A DNA stretch of 6,574 nt, from assembly GCA_021162325.1 (NCBI GenBank), contig JAGGYV010000230.1:1-6574 (forward strand), given 5' to 3'. Shown piece after piece: positions 1-6,339 of this stretch; position 1 is the stretch's first letter; each line of letters begins with the position of its first letter. Both the position numbers and the translations under genes were made by a program. Under the pieces are notes generated by a model. It saw nothing but the letters and a program-made list of their open reading frames with translations. It ran no database searches and was not told the origin of the DNA. Source of the DNA: Desulfobacteraceae bacterium. GTDB lineage: Bacteria > Desulfobacterota > Desulfobacteria > Desulfobacterales > Desulfosalsimonadaceae.

Positions 1-1794
1 ATTTCAGATCGAAGGGATATCGATTTTGTCCTCCATGAGCAATTAAACGTTGATCAATTCAGCAAAAGCGAGAGGTACGCGGAATTCAACAAGAAAACAG
101 TTGATCTGATTGTTTCGGAAGCCCGAAACCTGGCGGTCAAGGAAATTCTTCCTACCCTTAAAGAAGGTGATGAAACCGGATGCAAATTTGAGAACGGGAA
201 AGTCCTTGTTCCGGAAATTTTCAGAAAACCTTACAAACTGTTATGCGAAGGCGAATGGACAGCCATGCCGGAAGATCCGAACTATGGCGGTCAGGGAATG
301 CCGCGATCCGTTACCATGGCAGCAGCTGAATATTTTAATGGTGCCAACTATGCGTTCATGATGTATTCCGGCCTGACCCACGGGGCGGGAAAACTTGTGG
401 AAGCATTCGGAACCGACGAACAAAAAGCGATTTATTTAAAAAAGATGTTCACCGGCGAGTGGGCCGGTACCATGTGCCTTACAGAACCGGAAGCCGGATC
501 TGATGTCGGCGCATTGACCACAAAAGCGGTTCCCAATGGTGACGGTACTTATATGATTACCGGTCAGAAGATTTTTATATCCAGCGGTGATCATGATCTG
601 GTCCCCAATATTATTCATCCGGTTTTGGCCCGTATTGAAGGCGCGCCGGCAGGAACCAAAGGAATTTCTCTTTTTTTAGTTTCCAAATACCATGTAAATG
701 CTGATGGCAGCCTAGGCGATTTAAACGATATGGCATGTGTGGGAATTGAAGAAAAAATGGGGATTCATGGAAATTCAACCTGCTCTTTGGCTTTTGGAGA
801 TAAGTGTATCGGCACTCTTCTGGGAGAAGAAAATAAAGGCATGCGTGCTATGTTCCTGATGATGAATGAAGCCCGTCTTCTGGTTGGTATGCAGGGTTTT
901 GCCTGTGCGACTGCTTCCTATATGAACGCCGTCAATTATGCAAAAGAAAGAATCCAGGGCAAAAGCCTTCTGGAGTTCATGAATCCGGATGCGTCGGGCG
1001 TTGCCATCATCAATCATCCGGATGTTCGCCGCCAGCTGATGACCATGAAAGTATATATAGAAGGTATGAGAAGTCTTCTTTATTATGTGGCATGGTGTGA
1101 GGACAAAGCCAGTACGGTCGAAGACGAAAAAGAAAAAGAAAAATACCATGATCTGGTTGAACTGCTGATTCCTATTGCCAAGGGGTATGTCACAGACAAG
1201 GCCTTTGAAGTATGTAATGGCGGAATGCAGATTTATGGTGGATATGGATATATTAAAGAATATCCCCAGGAACAACTGATGCGTGATTGCCGGATTACCA
1301 TGATTTATGAAGGCACCAACGGTATTCAGTCCATGGACCTTTTGGGTAGAAAACTCGGCATGAAAAAAGGCAAACTGGTCATGGATTTGATGGGTGAAAT
1401 CATGGCCGTTACTGGTGCTGCCAAAGGCATTGACAGCATTAAGGATTTTGCTGTTAAAGTTGAAGAAGCCCTTAATAAATTGGGTGAAGTGGCCATGCAT
1501 ATGGGCAAAATCGCCATGTCTGAAAAAGCCCTGACCGCGTTTGCCTTCTCCTATCCGTTCATGGAAGTTACCGGTGATGTGGTAATGGCATGGATGCTGC
1601 TGTGGAGAGCACAAATTGCAGCAACCGCACTGGAAAATGCCAAGAAAAAAGACATTCCGTTTTATGCGGGTCAGCTCAAGAGCGCCCAATATTTTTGTAA
1701 TACGGTTTTGCCGACCACCCTGGGGAAAATGAATGCGATCCTGGCAAGCGACGGCGCTGCCATTGAAATTGATGAAGCCTCTTTTATCGGTTAA
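1..1794 (+). CDS. Acyl-CoA dehydrogenase, long DmdC-like type (5' end cut by window)
   Basis: This is a flavin-dependent acyl-CoA dehydrogenase that introduces the alpha-beta double bond into an acyl-CoA and passes electrons to ETF. The frame is open from base 1 and encodes 597 residues. The first visible residues (ISDRRDIDFVLHEQ) look like the usual N-terminus of the ~600-residue family, so probably only a few codons are missing; the internal ATG at 265 is not the start. Numbering by visible codons, the FAD/substrate motif MCLTEPEAGSDVG is at about 158-170, and IEEKMGIHGN at 249-258 is typical of the DmdC-like branch. MIYEGTNGIQ follows, with the expected catalytic base Glu at codon 437. The tail from about 470 matches the extra C-terminal domain of long acyl-CoA dehydrogenases (the PF12806 type, from memory). 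The substrate cannot be read from the sequence; DmdC itself acts on 3-methylmercaptopropionyl-CoA, but relatives in anaerobes probably act on ordinary fatty acyl-CoAs. It lies upstream of ETF genes, its likely electron acceptor, but a terminator separates them. Confidence 0.93.
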   Translation: MSDRRDIDFVLHEQLNVDQFSKSERYAEFNKKTVDLIVSEARNLAVKEILPTLKEGDETGCKFENGKVLVPEIFRKPYKLLCEGEWTAMPEDPNYGGQGMPRSVTMAAAEYFNGANYAFMMYSGLTHGAGKLVEAFGTDEQKAIYLKKMFTGEWAGTMCLTEPEAGSDVGALTTKAVPNGDGTYMITGQKIFISSGDHDLVPNIIHPVLARIEGAPAGTKGISLFLVSKYHVNADGSLGDLNDMACVGIEEKMGIHGNSTCSLAFGDKCIGTLLGEENKGMRAMFLMMNEARLLVGMQGFACATASYMNAVNYAKERIQGKSLLEFMNPDASGVAIINHPDVRRQLMTMKVYIEGMRSLLYYVAWCEDKASTVEDEKEKEKYHDLVELLIPIAKGYVTDKAFEVCNGGMQIYGGYGYIKEYPQEQLMRDCRITMIYEGTNGIQSMDLLGRKLGMKKGKLVMDLMGEIMAVTGAAKGIDSIKDFAVKVEEALNKLGEVAMHMGKIAMSEKALTAFAFSYPFMEVTGDVVMAWMLLWRAQIAATALENAKKKDIPFYAGQLKSAQYFCNTVLPTTLGKMNAILASDGAAIEIDEASFIG

Positions 1795-1820
1795 TTGAAG
1801 ATGCTATTATGAGCATATGT

Positions 1821-1850
1821 TCAGGGGGCTTTAGTAGAGCCCCCTGACTT
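1821..1850 (+). terminator. Hairpin terminator after the acyl-CoA dehydrogenase gene
   Basis: A perfect 10-bp stem (TCAGGGGGCT at 1821-1830 with AGCCCCCTGA at 1838-1847) encloses a 7-base loop and starts 26 bases after the stop codon. The stem is GC-rich, but the bases after it (CTTGTTTATG) form only a weak T-tract, so termination may be partial. It separates the dehydrogenase from the downstream electron-transfer genes. Confidence 0.7.
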
Positions 1851-1909
1851 GTTTATGGCAGGCAGTTAATATTCTTCACTTTTTGAAATTTAGCGGTAAT
1901 AATTTTTTC

Positions 1910-1938
1910 TTGACGGGGTTTTATTTTTCAACTATGAA
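1910..1938 (+). promoter_or_regulatory. Predicted sigma70-type promoter of the emo-etfBA unit
   Basis: TTGACG at 1910-1915 matches five of six bases of the -35 consensus. After a 17-base spacer, TATGAA at 1933-1938 matches four of six bases of the -10 consensus. The start of transcription would fall near 1945, giving a leader of about 105 AT-rich bases before the oxidoreductase gene. The -10 box lies inside the left end of the palindrome at 1934-1953, so a bound repressor would block polymerase. The call rests on sequence match and position only. Confidence 0.55.
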
Positions 1939-1953
1939 TGAACGTTCATTCAT
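1934..1953 (+). promoter_or_regulatory. Perfect 20-bp palindromic operator, FadR (TetR family)-like
   Basis: ATGAATGAACGTTCATTCAT is identical to its own reverse complement. Its TGAATGA and TCATTCA arms match what I recall of the operator bound by the Bacillus fatty-acid repressor FadR, a TetR-family protein released by long-chain acyl-CoA that controls etfBA and acyl-CoA dehydrogenase genes. Here the site covers the predicted -10 box and transcription start of an emo-etfB-etfA unit, the same kind of target. The regulator gene is not in the window. That the binder is FadR-like is inferred; other TetR-family lipid regulators also bind similar palindromes. Confidence 0.72.
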
Positions 1954-2050
1954 GTTGTTTTTTAATGTGAATGTGTCATTATTTTAATCAAGAATTGAAT
2001 AGGTTCTTATTATTTTTATAACTATGATGAAGGGAGCAAGGGATTAAATC

Positions 2051-4126
2051 ATGGAACCAGTATTGATTTCTCCGGCGTCGTTTAAACTTTTTGGTTTTAT
2101 TCCAACTGTATTATTTTCGGTGTTGATACCGATTGTTGGCGTGGGGCTGTTCACCTATATTATAGCCAGACGTGTTGCGCCCTTGGTAAAAGCCAATCCC
2201 GATTTTCGGTTTGACCGCCCTATGGATAGAGTTCTTAATGTATTAAAAATTTGGCTGGGTCAGTACCGTCACCCGCGATATATGGTGGCGGGGGTACTGC
2301 ATATGATTATTTTCTTCGGTTTTTTGATACTCACGGTTCGTTCATCAGAACTGGTCGTCAAGGGGATCAGTGGCGGGTTTATTATGCCAGGCCTGGGCGG
2401 AATTGTCGGCGATATCTATTATTTTTTTAAAGACTATGCGGCAACGGCGGTTTTTTTTGCTGTAGTGGTCGCCGCCGTGCGCCGGGGGATTGTCCGTCCG
2501 GCCAGATATCATTATCCGGAATCATACGGGCACGACCATACCAATGAGGCTGTTTTTGTTTTAGTGATCATCGGGACGCTGATGATTTCAGAAAGTCTTT
2601 ATGAAGCATGTCTGGTCGCAGCTGAAACTCAGGCAGGGCATGAAGCGACATTTTTGGGACCGCTTACGCTGGCCTGGTTTTTTAAGATTGTTTTTTCAAA
2701 TGGGTCATCTTCAACACTCCAGGCTTTGCATATTATTTCTTATTATGTGCATGATTTCACCTTTTTCTTTTTTCTGTGTTTTCTGCCCATGGGGAAACAT
2801 TTTCATGTAATTACGTCTTTGTTTAATGTTTACTTTATGCGTCTGGATCGTGGCAATGTGCGTCCGGTTCGGTATGGCGTGTCTGACGAAGAACTCGATA
2901 GCCTGGAATCCTTTGGGGTAAAAAAGTTTTCAGATTTTACCTGGAAGGATATCCTGGATTTTTATACCTGTGCCGACTGTGGCCGATGTTCGGATCAATG
3001 TCCCGCCAACAGGGTAAAACGGCCCCTGTCTCCGCGATTTCTTTCCCTCAAAGGCAGGGATTATGCTTTCTCTCATTTTCCGCTCAAGGGTGATTTTGTC
3101 GATCAGGAAGCCCTGATTGGTGAGGGGGGTATTTATTCTGAAGATGAAATATGGTCCTGCACCACCTGCGGCGCGTGTGAACAGGAATGTCCTATTGGCA
3201 TTGAATATATCAATAAGATTGTGGATATGCGGCGGGGACTGGTGGATGACGGCAATGTGCCCCAGTCCTTGCAGAAACCCTTATCTTCTCTTGAAAAACG
3301 CGGTAATCCTTATGGAAAAATGGAGAAAAAACGGGCGGACTGGACCAAGGAACTGGAAGACTGTGAAGTTAAAATTCTTGACAAGAAAACGACGGCAGAC
3401 ACGTTGTATTTTGTTGATTCGGTGAGTTCTTTTGATGACCGGATGCAGGAACTGGCAAGAGCAACGTCAAAGATTCTCTGCTCTGCCGGCATTGATTTCG
3501 GTATTTTAGGTAAGGCCGAAAAAGACAGCGGGAATGAAGTCAAACGGTTTGGAGAGGAAATGCTTTATCAGTCTTTGAAAGACCATAACACGGAAGCGAT
3601 TTTAAATTCCGGGGTTAAAAAGATTGTGACCGCAGATCCCCATACGTTTAATTCATTAAAAAATGAATATACGGGCATACCGCCGGTGGAACATATCAGC
3701 CAGGTGATTACAAAAAATGTTGCTTCGGGTAGACTCAAACTCAAAGGTGTGACCGAGGAAGAGCGGGAAAAAATTTATACATATCATGATCCCTGCTATC
3801 TTGGGCGGCATAACGACGTGTATGAAGATCCTCGAGACGCCATTGATGCGATTCCCGGTATTAAACGCGTGGAAATGTTAAAAAATCGTGACCGGTCATT
3901 CTGTTGCGGCGGCGGTGGATTAATGCTTTTCTATGAACCGGAAGAAGAAGAAAGAATGGGCGTTGTCCGTGTGAAGATGGCACAGGAAGTTGGTGCCACC
4001 GTGATTGTCACTGCATGCCCCTTCTGCCTGATCAATATGGAAGATGCCATTAAGGTGGCTGGTTTGGAAGGTAAGATGGAAGCCATTGATTTGGGTGAAT
4101 TGATCGCCGCACACATTGAAAACTGA
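2051..4126 (+). CDS. Membrane FadF/EMO-type ETF:(methyl)menaquinone oxidoreductase, iron-sulfur protein
   Basis: This 691-residue protein probably takes electrons from reduced EtfAB at the cytoplasmic face and passes them to menaquinone in the membrane, or the reverse in syntrophic growth. It has three parts. Residues 1-255 contain about five or six hydrophobic segments (near 16-39, 78-96, 128-144, 166-190, 201-216, 228-248) and resemble the NarI-type cytochrome b domain; His84, His227, His234 and His250 are possible haem ligands. Residues 307-318 (Cys307, 310, 313, 317) and 370-381 (Cys370, 373, 376, 380) form two classical 4Fe-4S sites. The C-terminal half has two CCG-type repeats as in HdrD. 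The second is intact (Cys582, Cys618-Cys619, Cys656, Cys659); the first, about 453-532, has lost its cysteines. The ATG at 2051 follows AAGGGA at 2038-2043 with a 7-base gap. The family was formerly called DUF224 and includes Bacillus FadF. The etfBA genes directly downstream support the role. The quinone substrate is inferred. Confidence 0.9.
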   Translation: MEPVLISPASFKLFGFIPTVLFSVLIPIVGVGLFTYIIARRVAPLVKANPDFRFDRPMDRVLNVLKIWLGQYRHPRYMVAGVLHMIIFFGFLILTVRSSELVVKGISGGFIMPGLGGIVGDIYYFFKDYAATAVFFAVVVAAVRRGIVRPARYHYPESYGHDHTNEAVFVLVIIGTLMISESLYEACLVAAETQAGHEATFLGPLTLAWFFKIVFSNGSSSTLQALHIISYYVHDFTFFFFLCFLPMGKHFHVITSLFNVYFMRLDRGNVRPVRYGVSDEELDSLESFGVKKFSDFTWKDILDFYTCADCGRCSDQCPANRVKRPLSPRFLSLKGRDYAFSHFPLKGDFVDQEALIGEGGIYSEDEIWSCTTCGACEQECPIGIEYINKIVDMRRGLVDDGNVPQSLQKPLSSLEKRGNPYGKMEKKRADWTKELEDCEVKILDKKTTADTLYFVDSVSSFDDRMQELARATSKILCSAGIDFGILGKAEKDSGNEVKRFGEEMLYQSLKDHNTEAILNSGVKKIVTADPHTFNSLKNEYTGIPPVEHISQVITKNVASGRLKLKGVTEEEREKIYTYHDPCYLGRHNDVYEDPRDAIDAIPGIKRVEMLKNRDRSFCCGGGGLMLFYEPEEEERMGVVRVKMAQEVGATVIVTACPFCLINMEDAIKVAGLEGKMEAIDLGELIAAHIEN

Positions 4127-4142
4127 TGGCGTTGTAGCCATC
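4125..4142 (+). other. Intercistronic stem-loop at the emo stop codon
   Basis: GATGGC (4125-4130) pairs perfectly with GCCATC (4137-4142) around a 6-base loop, starting inside the TGA stop of the oxidoreductase gene. No real T-tract follows (only TTTT at 4150-4153), so it is a poor terminator. It could stabilise or process the transcript and set different levels of the oxidoreductase and the soluble ETF. The rest of the 4127-4237 gap shows no convincing promoter. Confidence 0.35.
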
Positions 4143-4237
4143 TGAGTACTTTTACGAGAGCATCAAAATTTTAGGCATTAATTTAACGGGCGAATGAACG
4201 CCGGTAAATTTTAATAACAAAAGGGTTGGAGGACGAT

Positions 4238-5026
4238 ATGGAGATTTTGGTATGTGTTAAGCGTGTCCCAGATACCTCGGAAAACGAGATCGATATTAAC
4301 AGCGATGGCAATGACATCGAAAGAGATGATCTGGTTTATTCGGTAAACGAATGGGACAATTATGCGGTTGAAGAAGCCATTCAGATTGTGGACAAAGTTG
4401 GCGGCTCTGTAACCGTTGTTACTGTTGGTGACGATGAATCTGAAGAAGTGTTGAGACGTGAAATGGCCATGGGCGCCAACAACGGTCTTTTGCTGACGGA
4501 TGACGCATTTGAAGGTTCTGACGGTAAGGGTATTGCAACGATTTTAAAGGGTGCGGTTGAAAAAGGTAATTATGACCTGATTATGACCGGTGCCCAGGCA
4601 GATGATGGTGCGGCACAGGTCGGTGGTATGCTGGCAGCCATGATGGATTACCCCTATGCTTCTCTGGTTAACCTGATTGAAACCGGCGACGGCAAATTAA
4701 AAGTCGGCCGTGAAATTGAAGGGGGGAATCAGGAAATGAATGAAATTGAACTTCCCTGTGTCCTTTCCATCCAGACCGGTATCAATGAACCCCGTTATGT
4801 TGGCATCCGTGGCATCCGAAAAGTCGCGTCTGTCGAAATTCCCGAATTGGGCGTTGCCGATCTTGGCCTGGATGCCGGGGCGATTGGCGCAGGTGCCGCA
4901 AAAGTAAAACGACTGGATTACTTTGTGCCGGATACCGGCGAAGGCGCTGAAATGCTTACAGGCAGCACTGAAGAAATCATTGCAAAACTGGTTGAATACT
5001 TAAAAGCCAAGGGAGGGTTAAAATAA
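4238..5026 (+). CDS. etfB: Electron transfer flavoprotein, beta subunit
   Basis: This is the 262-residue small subunit of the cytoplasmic ETF heterodimer, which carries electrons from acyl-CoA dehydrogenases to the membrane oxidoreductase. It opens with the family N-terminus MEILVCVKRVPDT, has NEWDNYAVEEA at 37-47, and has the nucleotide-binding loop TGAQADDGAAQVGG at 117-130. It also carries the subunit signature region VGREIEGGNQEMNEIELPCV at 156-175, which includes the loop that contacts dehydrogenase partners. The start is the ATG at 4238, which has GGAGG (4228-4232) five bases upstream. A TTG in frame at 4226 overlaps this ribosome binding site and would add four residues before the conserved N-terminus, so it is rejected. 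The gene follows the oxidoreductase after 111 bases and overlaps etfA by one base. Whether the bound nucleotide is AMP (ordinary ETF) or a second FAD (bifurcating ETF) cannot be settled by eye; the FadF/EMO partner favours a non-bifurcating role. Confidence 0.95.
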   Translation: MEILVCVKRVPDTSENEIDINSDGNDIERDDLVYSVNEWDNYAVEEAIQIVDKVGGSVTVVTVGDDESEEVLRREMAMGANNGLLLTDDAFEGSDGKGIATILKGAVEKGNYDLIMTGAQADDGAAQVGGMLAAMMDYPYASLVNLIETGDGKLKVGREIEGGNQEMNEIELPCVLSIQTGINEPRYVGIRGIRKVASVEIPELGVADLGLDAGAIGAGAAKVKRLDYFVPDTGEGAEMLTGSTEEIIAKLVEYLKAKGGLK

Positions 5027-5991
5027 TGGCCGAAATATTTGCATATATCAAACATGCTAATGGGGTTGCCGATGATTCCGCCTTGGAACTGATCGTTGCA
5101 GCAAAGAAAATCGCGCCGGATGCTTCTGTAACTGCGGTTGTTACGGGTACCGGTGCGGATCTGGATACAATCTGCAATGAAATGGCAACCGTTTATAATG
5201 CCGTATGGAAAATTGACAATGCCGCACTGGCATATCCGAACGCTGAAGTTATCCGTAAAGCATTGGTTAATATTTTGCCGGGAGACAGTATTGTACTTTT
5301 GCCTCACGATACATTCGGAATGGATCTGGGGCCGGGACTTTCCATAAAAATGGATTCCACTTTTGCCGCAGACATTGTTGACATTGAAGGCGTGGATGGC
5401 GGAACACTAAAGATTGTCCGCCAGGAATTTTCCGGTATGGCCAGCGCGCATGTCACCTGTGATATCGCAGGCGGTGCGGTGCTGAATATTCGTCCGGGTG
5501 TTTTTCAGGCGGATGAGAATAAATATGGCGGTGACGTTGTGGACAAATCCGGTGATGCCGGTGACTTAAGCACCAAGCGGACATTTTTGGAAGTGGTTGA
5601 AGCAGAAGCCGGTGATGTTGACATTACCAAGTCTGAGATATTGGTATCTGTCGGCCGCGGCATTGAAGATGAAGACAATGTTGAAATTGTTTTTGATCTG
5701 GCCAAAGCCATGGGTGCGGATGTTGCCTGCTCCAGGCCGATTGTTGATGCCAAATGGCTGGAAAAATCCCGTCAGGTGGGAACGTCCGGTCAGACGGTTA
5801 AACCCAAGGTGTATCTGGCCATGGGAATCAGTGGATCCTTTCAGCATTTGGGCGGTATCAAGGGGAATCCGTTTATCGTTGCGGTCAACAAAAATATGAA
5901 GGCACCGATTTTTCAGGTGGCGGATGTGGGCATTGAAGCAGACATCCTTGAGTTTATTCCTGAATTGACGGAAGCGATTGAAGGACTGTAA
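5026..5991 (+). CDS. etfA: Electron transfer flavoprotein, alpha subunit
   Basis: This is the 321-residue FAD-binding subunit of ETF. The N-terminal part (about 1-190) is the pseudo-symmetric partner of EtfB. The C-terminal part (about 200-321) holds the redox FAD, with SRPIVDAKW at 236-244 (Arg237), SRQVGTSGQTVKP at 248-260, and the EtfA signature VYLAMGISGSFQHLGG at 262-277. NKN at 288-290 and QVADVGIEAD at 297-306 complete the usual FAD contacts. Length is normal for the family and nothing is missing. The ATG shares its A with the last base of the etfB TAA (TAATG), and GGAGG at 5012-5016 lies nine bases upstream inside etfB, so the two subunits are probably translationally coupled for equal output. 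It is the last gene of the unit, followed by a strong terminator. Confidence 0.96.
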   Translation: MAEIFAYIKHANGVADDSALELIVAAKKIAPDASVTAVVTGTGADLDTICNEMATVYNAVWKIDNAALAYPNAEVIRKALVNILPGDSIVLLPHDTFGMDLGPGLSIKMDSTFAADIVDIEGVDGGTLKIVRQEFSGMASAHVTCDIAGGAVLNIRPGVFQADENKYGGDVVDKSGDAGDLSTKRTFLEVVEAEAGDVDITKSEILVSVGRGIEDEDNVEIVFDLAKAMGADVACSRPIVDAKWLEKSRQVGTSGQTVKPKVYLAMGISGSFQHLGGIKGNPFIVAVNKNMKAPIFQVADVGIEADILEFIPELTEAIEGL

Positions 5992-6019
5992 TTTTTAAAT
6001 AGTTAGATTCAAAAAAATT

Positions 6020-6058
6020 AAAAACCCCGGTACGAATTTTTTTGTACCGGGGTTTTTT
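6020..6058 (+). terminator. Strong intrinsic terminator after etfA, probably bidirectional
   Basis: A 14-bp stem (6020-6033 with 6044-6057) has the GC-rich core CCCCGGTAC/GTACCGGGG around a 10-base AT-rich loop. The right arm ends in six T's and the left arm begins with five A's, so a T-tract follows the hairpin on either strand. It begins 28 bases after the etfA stop codon and closes the electron-transfer operon. Confidence 0.93.
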
Positions 6059-6194
6059 CATGCGGCAAATCCGGGAGGTTTTTCAAATAAATGTATCCAT
6101 AAGCTATTGAAATAATTAATAAGCTTATTCGTCGATACAGTGGTGATTCGTCACCATGAAAAGTTTTTTACCTGCTGAAAAATTACGTTTTAGA

Positions 6195-6267
6195 TTGTCA
6201 ACCCAAGCACAATGATTTATTCTTAATTATGTAGAAGTCTTGATTCTTTTGAGGCGCATATTATTAT
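6195..6267 (+). promoter_or_regulatory. Candidate promoters for the PHP-domain gene
   Basis: Two sigma70-like pairs precede the gene. The first is TTGTCA (6195-6200), 17 bases, TATTCT (6218-6223). The second is TTGATT (6240-6245), 16 bases, TATTAT (6262-6267). The region is AT-rich, so chance matches are likely and I cannot choose between them. Since the strong terminator at 6020-6058 isolates the gene from etfA, some promoter is expected in this stretch. Confidence 0.35.
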
Positions 6268-6272
6268 TGTAT

Positions 6273-6298
6273 CGCGATTTGAATTGCGGCTTTTTTTT
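6273..6298 (+). promoter_or_regulatory. Hairpin plus T8 run in the leader of the PHP gene (possible attenuator)
   Basis: CGCGAT (6273-6278) pairs with ATTGCG (6283-6288), with one G-T wobble, around a 4-base loop. It is followed by GC and eight T's (6291-6298). This is the shape of a small intrinsic terminator, 41 bases before the ATG and downstream of the first promoter candidate. The stem is short and the second promoter candidate would start transcription within it, so the assignment is weak. Confidence 0.25.
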
Positions 6299-6339
6299 GA
6301 ATAGGATTTCATAAACAGATTTTGTTGATTGAGGAATAA

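Larger units (their letters stand above)
6059..6339 (+). other. AT-rich intergenic region before the PHP gene
   Basis: No coding frame or RNA gene is convincing here. It contains a 12-bp perfect palindrome AATAAGCTTATT at 6118-6129. A 6-bp hairpin TGGTGA-TTCG-TCACCA lies at 6141-6156, with a run of six T's at 6164-6169. There are also promoter-like boxes and a T-rich leader hairpin, listed separately. The direct repeat ATAAGCT occurs at 6099-6105 and 6119-6125, the second inside the palindrome. Confidence 0.6.

Noticed and set aside
265..267. ATG as the start of the acyl-CoA dehydrogenase
   Set aside because: The frame is open to base 1 and the residues upstream fit the conserved N-terminus of the long family, so this Met is internal.
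775..1689. Long open frame of 304 codons on the - strand inside the acyl-CoA dehydrogenase gene
   Set aside because: It lies fully within a well-supported gene on the other strand, its product has a low-complexity, His/Phe-rich composition typical of an antisense shadow, and it shows no recognisable domain.
1968..1981. TGAATG...TCATTA just downstream of the operator as a second repressor site
   Set aside because: The arms are three bases closer than in the perfect palindrome, so the spacing does not suit the same dimer; the AT-rich sequence makes chance likely.
4124..4174. TGA stop of the oxidoreductase gene followed by a hairpin, as possible selenocysteine read-through
   Set aside because: The protein already ends at a normal C-terminus, the extension would be only about 16 residues of unremarkable sequence, and the hairpin starts within the stop codon itself and does not resemble a bacterial SECIS.
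4192..4200. GAATGAACG before etfB, a 9-base match to one arm of the FadR-like operator
   Set aside because: The second arm is missing (CCGGTAAA follows) and no promoter is evident nearby, so it is only a half-site and could be chance.
4226..4237. TTG at 4226 as an alternative etfB start
   Set aside because: The TTG overlaps the GGAGG ribosome binding site that serves the ATG at 4238, and the extra residues precede the conserved EtfB N-terminus.
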